From Mesostigma viride (taxonomy: Eukaryota > Streptophyta > Mesostigmatophyceae > Mesostigmatales > Mesostigmataceae): DNA of 64,000 nucleotides. The stretch is from the NCBI GenBank assembly GCA_009746045.1, contig RPFO01000127.1:1569638-1633637 (forward strand), read 5' to 3'. The notes under the pieces are model-generated. The model saw only the letters and a program-made list of their open reading frames with translations. It was not told where the DNA came from and searched no databases. The position numbers were made by a program, and so were the translations under genes. Of the stretch, positions 45,601 through 57,066 are shown one piece after another (positions within the stretch are counted from its first letter, which is position 1; the number at the start of each line of letters is the position of its first letter).

Positions 45601-48600
45601 TGCATCTCACCCTGGTTCATCGTTCCCCTCCCTGGTCCACCGTCCCCCTATCATGCTGATACCAGCGGCTGGGCCCCGAAGGCTATTCGTACGTGACCGA
45701 GGAAGGCACGCTGGTGGTGGCAGAGGAAGGGCTCCGGGGGGCAGACGCCAGCGGTATCGGCGGCGAGAGCGACCGCGGCACGCGCCGCCGGCTGACAGCC
45801 GAAAGCCCCGCGCTCACCGCGAGGCCTCGCACGTACGGCGCAGGCATGAGCCCTGGGGTGTCCAGCCCAGGTCAGGGGCGCGCGGCGCCCAACGACCGGG
45901 ATGTCTCTCTCACCAGCCTAGCGGAGCGCCGGCGACTCAGCACTGGCGGGTCCACGCTTGCATCCGGCACATCCGCCCCTGCTACTGGGCTACCTGTCAT
46001 GAAACAGGACTGGTCGGGGCGAGGCGGTGACGCCGTGCCTGCGGGGCAGCAGGAGGGCGGTAATGTTACGGGCGACAGTGGCGGCAGCGCGGCGCGCCCT
46101 GGGGACGAGCCGGGTGGTTTTGTGCGCTCGATCGTGTCGGCACTCGTGGAAGGGTACTCAGATTCAGAGGGGAGCGGGTCGGAGAGGGACGAGGACGAGG
46201 GCAGGGACGAGCCCAGCGTGGATTACGGCCAGGGGGGTGCCGGCTGGGACCCTGTACCTGACGATGATATTGTGTTCTATGGGTCGGAGGATGAGGGGGG
46301 AGGCGGGGGGGCCGGCGCCCAGAAGGGTGGGAAGTTTGCGGTCAGCATGAGCGTGCAGCGAGGGGAAGGCTTTGTGATGGCCGAGAGCAACGAGGAGGGC
46401 CAGGGGGGTGGTGACGAGGCAAAGGAGGGCGGCAGCGGGGGTAGTGGGGGGAGGAGCGAGGCGACCAAAGGGACATCATCGGGGAGGGATGATGGGTCGC
46501 CTTCCACCGGGGAGGAGGAGCGCGATGAGGAGGGGTGTGAGATGGCCAGCCCGCGACTGGACCTTTTTGCGGCGCATTACGACAAACTTGGGGACCTGGT
46601 GAGCGTTCGTGGGGGAGTTTTGCAAGAAATTTATCTGGGAAATCAATGTTTCCTTGTCAATCTTGTGGCACTCTTTTGCGACCTGCTGTGGCCCGTACAG
46701 GGGGCCCATGGGTGGTGGGGTGCTGTTATACACCCCTGAAATCGCGTGTTATCGTGTGCCTTGGTTGGCTACGGCTTCGCTAGGCAGCCCCTTGATGGCA
46801 GTTGACCGCGGTTCTCGTTCCGCTGCGGCCGGGGGAACTGCGTCTTGGAGGGTAGACTTAAATCCAAGCGAGCTTGTGTAAGCTGCCAGCTTGTGTTCTT
46901 GCGATGATTTTGCACCTGCTTGCCTGGGCGAGATGTCGTGTGGCTCAAGTTCACGCTGCGTTCATGAACATCAGGGAAGCATGGAAAGAAGCTGTGGCAC
47001 TTTGTTTGTTACGACATTTTGCATGGTATGGATTTTTGTCAGGAGGGCAGTGGTTCATCTGTATTACTCGTTGCCAATTGAGAGGCTGGTGCTTCATTCA
47101 CGTATCCAAAAGGAATTATGACCCCCCTACATGCTTTGCAGTTTGATTGGGTCCAGTGCAGTTGAGATTCGACCTCGTTCTTGCAGTCATGCGTGCTCCC
47201 TCTTCACCCGCCACGTGGACCCTGTGCTGCGCCCCCGCACTGCGTACACGTTTGAATCCACGCCGGTTGCTTTGCACAATCCAGTGTAGTGCACTGTGCC
47301 CTATGTAGAACACGGTGTCCTATGTAGAACAATCCAATGTAGTGCACTGTGCCCTATGAGAACACTGTGTCCTATGTAGAACAATCCAATGTGGTGCACT
47401 GTGTCCTGTGTGGAGCACCGTGTCCTATGTAGGACAATCCTGTGTAGTGCACTGTGTCCTATGTAGAACACCGTGTCCTATGTAGAACAATCCTGTGTAG
47501 TGCACTGTGTCCTATGTATTGCACTGTGTCCTATGTAGAACAATCCTGTGTAGTGCACCGTGTCCTATGAAGTATATCACATGTAGTAGATGCATGATGG
47601 GTAAGAACAGATAAACCTTGTTTACGGATCATTAAGAAATGAGCGAGCATAAAGTGCAGCTAATAATGGTGATACCAATGTATGCAAGCAGCATCTGGTC
47701 TTTCTTGGTGTTGACGCCACCACCCCACCCACCCATCCATCCCCCACCCCACCCTACCCCCAGAACCAGGCCCTGGTCGTCCCGGTCGGCTCATCCGCGC
47801 GCCTCAGCTGCTCCTCCCTCTTCTTCGCAAAGGCCATCAAGGAGAGCCGCGACGCGGGCCTGCTCCCATCCGCAGCTATTGGTGCTGCCGCCACACTCAC
47901 GGGGAGCAAGGCCGGCGGGGCAGGGGCGGGCGTACCGAAGACACCCAGCAACCCTGCAGGGCCCAAACCGCAGGAACATCCGTCAATGGGAGCTCACATG
48001 GAGCCCCCTCTGTTCACAACGCCGCAGGGAGTGGGTGCGCTGTTGTCCTCTGCCATGCCAGAGGGACTGGCTGTGCCGGCAGCGGCACCAGCCGTGGCAG
48101 TGGCAGCATCCATTCCTGCGAAAAGAGACAACGTACCTGGGGCAGGAGGGAGCCTCTCATTGCGGTCCACTGTGGAGCTATTGGATGACGAGGACGAGGA
48201 CGAGGGTGGTGGCGGGCTGAACCACTCGCTGCAGGCGGAGAGGGAGCGGCTCAAGCTCAAGGAGCGGCAGGGGCGCATGGCGCAGGAGGTGGCGGAGATG
48301 CGGCAACGGCTGGCGGGGCTAGGGGTGGCCGTGGCCCACCACACCATGAATAATAGGAATAATAGTAAGTCCACGGAGGCACAGAGGCCTTTGTCCCCCG
48401 TCGCCGCCGTCTCATTGGCCGCCGCGATGACAGGCACCCTGGGTGGCCTGCTCCCTCCCAAGGCGCCACCGCCGCAGACTGATGCCCCTGTGCTGCGGGG
48501 TGATGTTAGGAATGACGATGATGATGATGATGTCATGTTGAGAGGAGAGGATGCCGGCCCTGGCAGCATCCGATTCGGTAGCACCGGAGGCGGTAGCCCC

Positions 48601-51030
48601 ATTCCCACCGGGATGACTGCCGGCAGCCGGCCCGCGGCGGCAAGCTCGGGAGCCACCGCTGGTGTCCCCCCAGGGACCCTGCTGGGTGGGGGAAGGCAGC
48701 CCCCCAAGAAGGCCGGCGGCGTGGGTGTCATGCTGGACGATGACGGGGAGGACTTCACGCGAGACAGCGTCAATGCTGGCAGCGTGAGCGGTTCCACCGT
48801 GTGGTTCGCTACCCCGTGGAGCGGCCGTGCCCGCGCGCTTGGGGATGCAGCAGGCGAGGCGCAGGGGGCGGTGGGCCCGACCAAGGTGACAGTAGCAGCA
48901 GATACTTCCTCTCGTGGCACTGCTGCGGCCGAAAGCGATGGAGGGGTTGCTAGCATATCGCCAGCTTCTGCAGCCACTAGTGGCCTGCCATCTGTGGGAG
49001 CACCCTCCATCCATGGGGTACCCACCACCATTCCTGCAGGCCAAGTTGATGACGATGTGGCACACCCGTCGGCACCACCGCCTACGATGAAGCCTGAGGT
49101 TGTAGTCATGCCGAGGCCTGCGCTCGCCACCCAGCCCAGCACCCTGTCTGGGGATGAGGTGTCCATCGTGGCGGGCGTTGGGGGGGGTGCGTGGGCGGAT
49201 GGTGACTCGGTGCTGGCGTCTCTCTCCGGCGCGCTGCGTGCAGGGCCGGAGAATCGTGCGGATGGGCACGTGATGGATGGTAGAAGTGGGATGGATGGGG
49301 ATGGCCCGTTGGCTGAGGACACGGCATCAGACGTGGACAGTGACAGCGACATCACGTTTGATGCGGTGACCCCAGACAAGGCCCACCCTGGCAGGGAGGG
49401 GGGGGAGGAGGTGCCAGGCGGTGGGCTGTCTGGCACCGCCACCGTGGCCGACGTTACGGTGGTGGTGAGCGCGGACAATGCGAGGGCCGCGAGCGAGCTA
49501 TCCCCCGTCACCAAGGGGCTCACAGGGGCGCCAGGTGAGGGGCCAGGTGCATTCTGAACTGTTCTTCTTTCTTACCATCAGTCATTCATTGGCACTGACA
49601 TGGCTTGGCCGTGCCAACTGCCACCTTGCACCCAGCTTCACATGTCCCGGCCAATTGCTTGTTTTTCTCGTGACGCCCGAGTTCGTAAACCACAAGGTAA
49701 ACAAGGGCGGCGTATTCCAAGGCCTTGCTGGGTTGCCAGCGGGGGTGTCTTGCCAGGTGTCTCATGCCTAGCTCATAAGTGCATTCATCTCTTCCCTTCC
49801 ATGAATGTATGCTTCTCTCGGTAAATTGGTGCCAAGTCCTCCTTCTCACTTCACCCCTCGCCCTCAAGTTCCCCTGTGGCCCATCGGCTTCTTTTTCCCT
49901 CACCCCCTTCCCACACACGCATGTGTTTCTTGCTTGCTCACCTGCAGGGCGCGCCGGTCGTGGCATCGTATCCCTAAAGGTCACCTCGGACAGCGCGCCC
50001 CCCCCCTGGCAGACCTACGAGGCCGTGCTGGAGAAGCTATCCGCCGTCACCAGCGACGCATGTGCGGTGCTGGCGCAGTTGGAGGGTCTCGCGGCAGCTC
50101 AAATGGGCCGCAAGGACGGTGGAGACACCAGCAGCAAACAAGATAGCAGCGCCGGCACGGCTGTCGACACTGTTCCAGGCTGTGAAGGAGCTGCGCGAGA
50201 GAACGGTGGCGCTGGGGTTGCTGCGGGAGCGAACGCTATTATGTCGCTGGGTGCTGGTGGCAGCGCGGGAGCTGGTGTTGCCACAGGAGCTGCTGATGTT
50301 GCTGCTGCGCGGGCGTTGGCTCGGATGCGGGATCGGATGGCAGCCATCAGTGGGCAGCTGGCACAGGCGTTGCGTCTGCCAGCAGAGGAGCCGTTGCCCG
50401 AGGGAGACCTCTGCTATGAAGACGGTACGGGCTGGATCCCACTGTGTGGATCTCCTTATGGGTTGGTCTCCTAATTGTTGTGCACATGCCTGGCCGCCCC
50501 CCCCACCCTGTCCTGTTTGTCCAGAACACAATTTATGGATACTTGCTCCCTCGAATATACTTGCTACCGTTCACGTCTTCTGCAGAGAAGCTTGTTGCCA
50601 CTGCATACACAGAGTGTGAGGCCCGTGAATGTTTGCCATGCCGTGGTCACTTTCGCATGCATGATTACCGCTGCACTAACCATCCACTCCCATCTGCCCG
50701 GCAGACCATTTGTTGGGGCCTTGCCTATTTTATGGAAAGTGCCTTTTTTAATGATTAGACACCATGGTTGGTGGGTGCATCTGCCGTGCGATCGCGCCCC
50801 CTGCAGATTCCATGGGAGGCCGCCGGCTCTCGCAGATGCTTCACGGGCAGCGACTGTCGGATATTGGGCTGGGCAGCCGCGTACGGTCGGACGTGCCACC
50901 TGCTTACGAGGAGATGCTCGCGCAGTACTCAAAACAGGTGGTGGCGGAGGTGGCGGGCTTGCTTGAGAGGCAGGCGCAGCAGCAGAGCCTGCAGCTTGAG
51001 CAGCTTCTGCGCCACCACAAAGGGGTGTGA
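30674..51030 (+). CDS. WDR62: WDR62/MAPKBP1-family WD40 scaffold protein
   Basis: 13 exons by hand: 30674-30742, 30877-31095, 31500-31638, 32266-32675, 34094-35147, 35460-35674, 35878-36099, 41551-41712, 42236-43126, 45666-46598, 47764-49534, 49948-50424, 50807-51030. The lengths sum to 2262 codons with all phases matching. Residues 24-850 form two WD40 propellers: IALERVIGLTAT and AYPAGCVIVIFS open the first as in animal WDR62; LEKWVELKA, ACACSEGIVRLFSTRSL, GMDVDVTGKFAVTAGQDKRL, SHSDKSLRLHDFYTGELL and VSGDGCMFVWRL follow. Residues 860-2030 are low-complexity Gly/Ala/Asp. The end (YEEMLAQYSKQVVAEVAGLL and on) is a helix fitting the family's C-terminal self-association region. In animals the family binds JNK-pathway kinases and works at spindle poles and basal bodies; an algal basal-body role is inference. 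The animal protein is about 1500 residues. Confidence 0.92.
32661..32714 (+). repeat. 27-bp tandem duplication across an exon-intron border
   Basis: The unit TCGCTGGAGAAGTGGGTACG plus TGGGATG occurs twice. Each copy has the codons LEKW followed by a GTACGT donor (32676 and 32703). As 27 is a multiple of three, both donors keep the frame; the second would add nine residues. Confidence 0.9.
32723..33512 (+). repeat. 9-bp minisatellite in WDR62-like intron 4
   Basis: About 85 units of TTGCTTGGG, with TTGCTTGTG, TTGCTGGTG and GTCGCTTG variants mainly in the left half. It is G-rich on the coding strand. All three + frames are open through it, which is a by-product of the 9-bp period. Confidence 0.97.
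33640..33735 (+). repeat. Short repeat of about 32 bp in intron 4
   Basis: Three to four units of the type CCCGTCTGCAGGCCTGTATT ATCAAA. Confidence 0.75.
36486..41378 (+). repeat. Giant 44-bp minisatellite in WDR62-like intron 7
   Basis: About 110 units of 44 bp fill most of the 5.45-kb intron (36100-41550). Each unit has TTAGAACACTTGTAAGCTTG, then TG[T/C]TCATGTT[G/A]CATG and TCCA[T/C]AGCA. Nearly all variation is at these three two-state sites. Rare changes are GAAGACTTG (two adjacent units near 39026-39070), CACTTTTAAG near the right end, and one shortened unit at about 38131. There are no unique spacers. Confidence 0.98.
41940..42232 (+). repeat. CA/C-rich low-complexity tract in intron 8
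   Basis: Runs of CACCC, ACACCC, poly-C and CA lead up to the exon 9 acceptor at 42235. It may serve as an extended pyrimidine-type tract, although the A content is high. Confidence 0.85.
43645..45372 (+). repeat. 43-bp minisatellite in WDR62-like intron 9
   Basis: About 40 units of 43 bp: GCACGCTAGGTCCTACGTAA, T[C/A]GGATCCAGTGATAGGCAA, GAA. The units are otherwise nearly identical and fall into two types by the C/A site. The array ends sharply at about 45372. Confidence 0.98.
47280..47590 (+). repeat. Imperfect repeat of about 30 bp in intron 10
   Basis: Blocks of TGTCCTATGTAGAACAATCC and TGTGTAGTGCACTGTG alternate with variation in order and length. Confidence 0.8.
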
Positions 51031-51569
51031 TGTTAGATGGAGAAGTGAGACGGTCAAATATAATGGGTAGATGCCGGCCGGGACCGTTTGGCTTTCCACT
51101 TGAGGGAGCCCTGGATTCCCTGTGTCTTTATTTAAGTTTGAAAGAATGACCATAGTCGTGATGCGATTAATTAATTAATATATTATCAACTATGCGATCA
51201 GGCTACAGGCTATCATGGTCAAAATTAGGGCCTGGTATTCCGGCGTGCGGCAAGGACTGTCAGATTGACACAAAGCCACCTGAGCATAGATTGGCAGTAA
51301 GAGATTAGCTGCCTTGTCAATGAAAACTGTGTAACTCAGCATTAACTATATGATAAGTCATGCCTGTGGGGTTTCTTATATGCAAAGCATTAGCATGCAT
51401 CTAAGCTAGTGTACGCCGTGTCGTTGTCAATAGTGAGTGAATGCCCCTTTCAACAGCTAATTAAGCAGTAAGTAATTAGTACTGGCGTGTCATGCGCATG
51501 GTGGGCATGCCACGGAGTACTATGCTAATCTCATTGAAAGTAATTACACGAAAGGAACAATATCATATG
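51031..51569. other. 3' flank of the WDR62-like gene; no gene seen
   Basis: AT-rich with scattered TTAATTAA. I see no ORF or RNA gene of note. Confidence 0.45.
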
Positions 51570-51650
51570 CATCATTAATTAATTAATTAATTAATTAATT
51601 AGGAACATAACTCCGTTGGGGGCATATGGCTTGTTGGCCCCACCGTCTAG
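51570..51650 (-). mobile_element. Very short LINE family A tail
   Basis: ATTA repeats are followed by GGAACATAACTCCGTTGGGG, the inverse of the family A 3' end. It is a strongly 5'-truncated copy, and its hairpin stem is partly mismatched. Confidence 0.6.
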
Positions 51651-51739
51651 GTCATCTAGTCGCTCTACACGTAAGCCAGCCATAATTTCAATGCACAAGG
51701 CTACACATTTCCATTGATCACCATTCATATTCATCATCC

Positions 51740-52432
51740 TCATCGTCAAGCGTGACCTCTTCAAGGTCGTCATTCTGACGATCCTGACCTTCGGCGCCGA
51801 GACGTGGACACTGACGCAGGAGCTGGAGCAACGACTCGACGGCGCCGTCACCAATTGAGATGCTGCGCAAGGCCCTTAACATCCCCTTTGGTTTGCACAT
51901 TAGTAATGAGGATTTGTACGCTGATTTGCCCTATGTTTCCCACATTATTAGGCACAGGCGCCTGGGCCTAGCCGGGCACCTGGCCCGCACAGATCAGGTA
52001 GATACATCGGATAGACTAGCTGGCACCCAGCCCGCCCAGCCTGGGCGATATGTCCTCACCTGGCGTGCCCCCGGCCGCGCGCGGCAGGGCCACCACCCGT
52101 GGACTTTTCGTGATAGACTCGGCATGGACATGTGCTACACTAGACGTGACGGGGTCACCCCCGGGCAACCTCCTGGTTTGTCTGTAATATGGAGGCAGAT
52201 GGCGCGCAAGGATATAGATGGCAAGTAGTGATGAAGGAGACCACCCCCAAGCCTGTGGGTGCTCCGCATGACATGCACAGTGCCCAAGTATGGCATTCAT
52301 AGCGATTCGGGCCGCGGTGCCCACACCCCTGTAACTAGGACCTAGATAGCTTATACCATCCATTCCATCCGGCATGTTCCCCTCCCACTGAGGACTTATG
52401 CTCACGTGTCTATTAAATAACTAATTAATTCA
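51740..52432 (+). mobile_element. Truncated LINE ORF2 C-terminal region with its own 3' tail
   Basis: Near 51780-51840 the sequence reads ILTFGAETWTLTQELEQRL, the segment after RT in LINE ORF2. An open frame at 51860-52228 continues with MLRKALNIPFGLHISNEDLY, IRHRRLGLAGHLART, RQGHHPWTFRDRL and LSVIWRQMARKDIDGK before a stop. A 200-bp 3' UTR ends in GCTCACGTGTCTATTAAATA and ACTAATTAATTC, closely like the tail of family C. The RT and endonuclease parts are missing, so this is a 5'-truncated copy. Confidence 0.75.
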
Positions 52433-52545
52433 TCATCCTCAACGACTCGAACACGCGCCGGGACAAGATAACGGCAGGCTCGAGCTACCATGGTCCGGAT
52501 TCTCCCGATTTCTGGCCTGCGCTGGTCAATTAATGTCTCCTTGAT

Positions 52546-52735
52546 ATGGCATTCTGGGCTACTTCCTGCAAGGGTGGGGATGTAAACGACACTTGCTCTA
52601 GGTGCACCAAGGGCACCTGCACCAACGGCCATGTTCGCGCAGCAGACCTAGGGGTCTGGCATGGGGTGGAAGATCATCATGGCTATACAACAAGCGCTAG
52701 GGCATGGCTTCTCAACAGATGAGTGACTCTCTGCA
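52546..52735 (-). mobile_element. Family A 3' UTR fragment, inverted
   Basis: It matches 7930-8130 closely (GGCTACTTCCTGCAAGGGTG; ATGGCTATACAACAAGCGC). The hairpin end is missing. The 34-bp motif (52502-52545) lies just before it. Confidence 0.65.
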
Positions 52736-52771
52736 TAGGCAGAGCGTGGCTAAATTATTAATGCAACATCC

Positions 52772-53334
52772 ATGGAGGTCCCGCTGGTGACCTCCCGCTC
52801 TCCTACGCGGACCTGCTGCGGTCAGCGACCGCCTCCACCACCGGTCGACGCCATCGCCACGAAGCTCCAGGAGCTGGAGGACCACCGCCAGGCCCAGCAA
52901 CGGGAGGTCACCGATCGCGCTCGCCGCGAGTGCCGAGTGGTGCTACGTCGCTTCCCCCAGAAGCCAGGTGAGACGTCAACCTCCCTTGCTGACGAGATCA
53001 AGAACCAGCTTCTTACCCTCATGGGCCTGGTAGGTGAGGTAGAACTGCGTGGGTGCCACCGCCTTCCCCACTCACGGGACAAGGCGGCCACCCCACCAGT
53101 CCTGCTCACCTTCCTCTCCCCTGAGGATAAGCAGCGGTTCCTCTCTCGTCGCAAGCGGTTGCACGACCTCACCTGGACGCTGGATGACGACCTAACCCCC
53201 GCTCAGCAACAGCAGCGACGCGACCTGTGGCCGGAATACCTCCGCCATAAGCAGGACCCCAGAAGCCCAAGGTGTACTGGAGGGGCGGGGACCTGATGAT
53301 CAACCACAAGATGTGGACGCCCCCAGCGGGCTAG
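52772..53334 (+). pseudogene. LINE ORF1-like protein, family B
   Basis: The main frame from 52850 reads KLQELEDHRQAQQREVTDRA, ECRVVLRRFPQKPGE, HRLPHSRDKAATPPVLLTF and WTLDDDLTPAQQQQRRDLWP. That is a coiled-coil end plus the RNA-binding core seen in family A. Upstream, SYADLLRSATASTT (about 52793-52835) lies in another frame, and PKVYWRGGDLMINHKMW near 53264-53316 in a third. So two frameshifts are present and the stop would be the TAG at 53332. Confidence 0.7.
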
Positions 53335-53713
53335 AATAGCAATAGCCCTAGCTTGTAACCATTGGAGTCACTGTCGCTAAGGCAGCCATGCCTAGAATGT
53401 TTGCCTAGCTGTGCCAACACACCTAGTCACGTGCCGCCAACGCACGGTACACAACCAGCCATAGCCTTAGCCTAGTTCTAGTACAGCCATGCTACGCCCT
53501 GGCTATGTTCAGATTACTTGCCCACGCTCCTTGCTATGATATGCTCACATGGGTCTTATTGCACCCACAGTTTGCCGGATCGTTAGCATGTCTTTTAGCT
53601 AGCCGCGCCCGATTGCAGCTGTGGCATGCCTTTGGCATGAAGGAGACTGGGGGTCTCTGCCCTTTCTCCTGTAGTGCACACACAGGGATTAAAAGCACTT
53701 CGGTGCTCCGTGA

Positions 53714-53727
53714 CTCCCCAACGGGAG
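53714..53727 (+). other. 3' terminal hairpin of family B
   Basis: The stem is CTCCC/GGGAG with loop CAAC. A longer alternative pairs GTGCTCC (53703-53709) with GGGAGCAC. An AATT-rich tail follows. Confidence 0.6.
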
Positions 53728-53857
53728 CACGAGTTTAATTAATTTATTAATTAATGGAGGTCCCATTATTATAGGCATGGCTTAGCTAAATGCTTAAGGC
53801 GTCATCCATGGATGGGGGGCCATTATGCCCTCGCACATGCGCGTAGGCGCCACGTGC

Positions 53858-54965
53858 TAGGCTATAATAATAATTTAATAATAAGCACGTGACTGCGTCA
53901 CGTGGGTGCCAATACATGGAGTAAAGGAACCTTCAACCCTATATACACAGCGAGAAGGAGGGAGGGCGCCCTAGCTTCTCTCACTGCCGCAAGTGGGCAG
54001 GCCACAGAGCGCTCTCTCCACGGCATTGTGCATCATGCCGGGGCGCAACACTGTGGGTGCAATACAACCAGTGCAATACCATAGGTAGGCTGACGCATAG
54101 CTTATGCTACAAATGTGAGGTGGGCTCAAGACGTCGGCTAATTAAGGCGCAAGCTGATGGCCACTGTCAAGGTGCCAGAGCTAATTGAAGGTACTATAAC
54201 GCTGTGCGCTAATATCGTTTCAAGTGCTGTAATGCCTAAGCCCTAAGCTATCCCATCATCGATTGCCCCCTGGCATCTAGACAACTAGCTGGAGTGCTAT
54301 ATCCCGCCGGGGAATTATAAGCCCGGGGGGCTTCCACAGTTTCTTGTTGACATAAAGGTTACCGGTCGCCCCGCCACTGAGTATACCGTTGGGGCTTCTC
54401 GGGTTTGGTCTTGTGGCGGATGTAGTCGGGCCACTGATCGCGGCGTTGCTGCTAGCTGCTGGGCTGGCGTCAGGTCGTCGTCAAGTGACCAGGAGGTGTC
54501 CACCAGCTTCTTGCGGCGAGAGAGGAACCGAACTCGGGCTGTGATGTCGCTGAAGGTGAGGACCACTGGAGGGGGCCCATGGCCTTGGCCCGTGGATGGG
54601 GCAGGCGGTAGGCGCCCTGCAGTGCATGCCGCACCTGGCAGCTCCATGGACGCCAAGAGCTGTTTCTCCAGCTCGTCGAGAAGAGAGTCTGGGGTCTCCT
54701 CCGGCTGCATGTCGAAGCGCCTGAGGATGACCCGGCAGCGGCGACGGTCGCGGTCAGCGGCCTCGCGGCGCGTGTCTTCCAGCTCCTGGAGCTCAGTTGG
54801 TGGTGATGGCGGTCGTGGTAGAGGATGCTTGGCTCTTGAGCAGGTCCGCCCAGGAGGCGCGAGTCGAGGGGTCATCGCTAGCCCTACCAGCAGGTTGGGC
54901 GGCGATGGTGGCCGTTCGCCCGGCGATCTCGGGGACCTGCGTGGCCAGGGCGTCTATAAGGTAGT
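53858..54965 (-). mobile_element. LINE-like element, family C, 5'-truncated
   Basis: Read on -, it has the ORF1 part (54965-54310), a 3' UTR also present at 27860-28370, a hairpin CACGTGAC/GTCACGTG with loop GCA (about 53884-53902) and a TTATTATTAAATTATTATTAT-like tail. No ORF2 is present. Confidence 0.72.
54310..54965 (-). pseudogene. LINE ORF1-like protein, family C
   Basis: The best frame (54875-54440) reads ELQELEDTRREAADRDRRRC, RVILRRFDMQPEETPDSLLD, GPPPVVLTFSDITARVRFLS and WSLDDDLTPAQQ. Just upstream, in another frame, SWADLLKSQASSTTTAITT lines up with TWADMLKQHTTSTTSAVAA of family A. After DDLTPAQQ the frame changes again. So it is broken in at least two places. Confidence 0.68.
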
Positions 54966-55016
54966 GACACGTCCAGAACCTGTACTATACAGGTAGTGAC
55001 ATGTCCAGAACCTGTC
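54958..55016 (+). repeat. Direct repeat at the 5' edge of the family C copy
   Basis: GGTAGTGACACGTCCAGAAC followed by CTGTACTATACA is repeated once with one change. It might be a target-site duplication of another insertion. Confidence 0.6.
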
Positions 55017-56859
55017 GAGGCGGCCCTCATGCAGGCCTGGGCCCTGGCCAAAGAGCAACGTTTATGGTCCACTCGTGAGTTGGGCGGCAGCGCGAGCACA
55101 ACAAGCGCCCACCCCCCCTTTCAAGGCCCGGTGTGCATGCGCCGCGGGCCGCACAGCAGTTGCCATTGTAGTGCAAGGGTGGCACGCTGACTGGAGCCCT
55201 CAAAGGAGCGCCGGTCAGTGCTCTTGAACACCGAGCACATGAATGCCGGCCATAATAATAGGTGGCAGTACTGTGGACTTAACCCAAGCTTGTTGGCCCG
55301 CGGGTCCGGAGTGATCCCGCCGGCCGGGCAGCGTGCGGACATCATGGTAGGTAGCGATGCGCAGCGACTTAATTGGTGCCCGGGCCGGCATTCACCCAGC
55401 AAGGGGCGCGCCGCCGACCGGGGACCCGCGGTATCGATCGGCACTGAGGCCGGGCGGGGCCTGGGTGCGTGGGGAGAGGCTGGGGGTCGATCAGATCGTC
55501 ATCGTCTCATCGAGGCTCCAACCCATGCAAGCTCGATCCGCGGTATCTAATTGGTCCCGTGTTGGTTTGTGTATAAGTGCTCGCTGACGGGGCGCGTAGG
55601 CATGGGCGCCACCGGCGTGTCCGCGCGCCCCGGTAGGCCGGCGGGGGACGGTGTAAATTATGACACTTACGTCCTCTAGCCGGAAGTTGCTTTAAGCAGT
55701 GTTTGTACGCATGATCGAATTAGTTGCTAGCCACGCCGTCCATATGGAATTACATGGATGCGTACACACGTATGTACAGCTATAAATTGTCGGTAATTGT
55801 TATATATGAACTGCAAAGTAAATTAAACATGTGCACACTGATTTATGAATGCGGGGCCGGCCATTCTAACCCACATGCAAAAGTTGGCGCCGAGCGATCC
55901 TAATGCGTTCTGAGCGCCTATATACCGTGTACGTATGGCCTGCGCTGGTTGTCTCCTTGATATACATTGTGGCCTCGAATGCATGGGGCATATGGCCCTA
56001 GTACGTGCATATCTGCTATATGCTTTTGCCATGCCAAAGTTTTGCGCGCCTATACAGTAACTTTGCTGGACTCTAGCTCCCAGTGAGCATGGTTCTCGTG
56101 GCTTGGCCTTGGCATGGTCGATCCTGCCGGCCCTTGCTGCCATTATTAGTACCAGGGTCTCAGGGATGTAAGGTATATATTAAAAATATAAAAAATGTAA
56201 GGTATATATACTCGTCAACTCAAAAAGTTGGTACCCCTTGAAGCTCCCAACGGTGGCAAGTCAATGGATGAATGAATGGATTAATGAGTTATTCATGAAA
56301 TGACTAAACTTAAATTGAACAATGCGACTGCGCGTCACGGGGGTATTGCAGACCCCCAGCTAGCCACACAATGATTGAGAACGAGCGAGCTAGGGCGCAC
56401 AAGCGTCTCTCACTGCCAGGGGGGGCAGGCCACAGTTTAGTCTCTCGATCTGGACAACCCAAAGGACAGGCGTGCAACTGTGGGCAATAAGACCTTGCGT
56501 TGCAAACACCAACAGCAGATGCAAGTATACCCATCTGCAAGCTTTGATCAATGTCTTCACATGCCGTGTCGTTGGGTGGCATTTCTGTGAAGAGCTACGT
56601 GGTTGGTGTCATGCCAGCCACTGTGGGCGTAGTACGGAGTGCACTTTCCGCCCGAGGTTGCCGACCGCTGGGGCGCCACACCAATACACCCACCTGTATG
56701 TACCCAAACAAACCACCGAATGAGCATAATGGTTGTCTCATTGATAATTGTTAGGTTATGTCCTCGTGTGCACATTTGGGAAGCCTTTCAGATGACATAT
56801 TTGCAAGGCACTAAATCAACTGACACCCACGGGGGATGCCGCATCGTTTCGACAGGTCC
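55017..56859. other. Region without a clear gene
   Basis: GC-rich to about 55670, then AT-rich. It contains the 34-bp motif at about 55936-55968. At 56330-56470, a stretch resembles part of the family C 3' UTR (CTCTCACTGCC.GGGGGGCAGGCCACAG type). I found no convincing gene. Confidence 0.45.
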
Positions 56860-57010
56860 GATTGTGCACCCTGTGGCATGCTTGAGGCATGCGGGAAGGC
56901 GGGGGTCTCTGCCCCCTTCCCGCTGTGCGCACTCAGGGATTAAAAGCACTCTGGTGCTCCGTGACTCCCCAACGGGAGCACGTGTTTGATTGATTGATTG
57001 ATAAATTAAT
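56860..57010 (+). mobile_element. Family B 3' end fragment
   Basis: It matches 53600-53760 (GGGATTAAAAGCACTCTGGT; ACTCCCCAACGGGAGCAC). The hairpin is at 56965-56978 (CTCCC, CAAC, GGGAG) and the tail is TTGATTGATTGATAAATTAA. It ends about 57 bases from the INSIG-like stop codon. Confidence 0.75.
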
Positions 57011-57066
57011 CCATTGAGGGCCTATGCCCTATTTTGTAATATTTTGTATGCCCTATTTTGTATGCC

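Larger units (their letters stand above)
52766..53760 (+). mobile_element. ORF1-only LINE-like element, family B, 5'-truncated
   Basis: It consists of a partial ORF1, a 3' UTR of about 370 bp, a hairpin at 53714-53727 and an AATT-rich tail. No ORF2 follows ORF1. The 3' UTR is shared with the ORF2 remnant at 27.4 kb and with the tail fragment at 56860-57010. Confidence 0.75.

Noticed and set aside
47994-49523. 509-residue ORF on - opposite WDR62-like exon 11
   Set aside because: It is the antisense shadow of a GC-rich exon whose + frame joins cleanly to its neighbours.
52016-52405. - strand ORF of 129 residues
   Set aside because: It is antisense to the ORF2 C-terminal remnant, whose + reading aligns with the copy near 27 kb.
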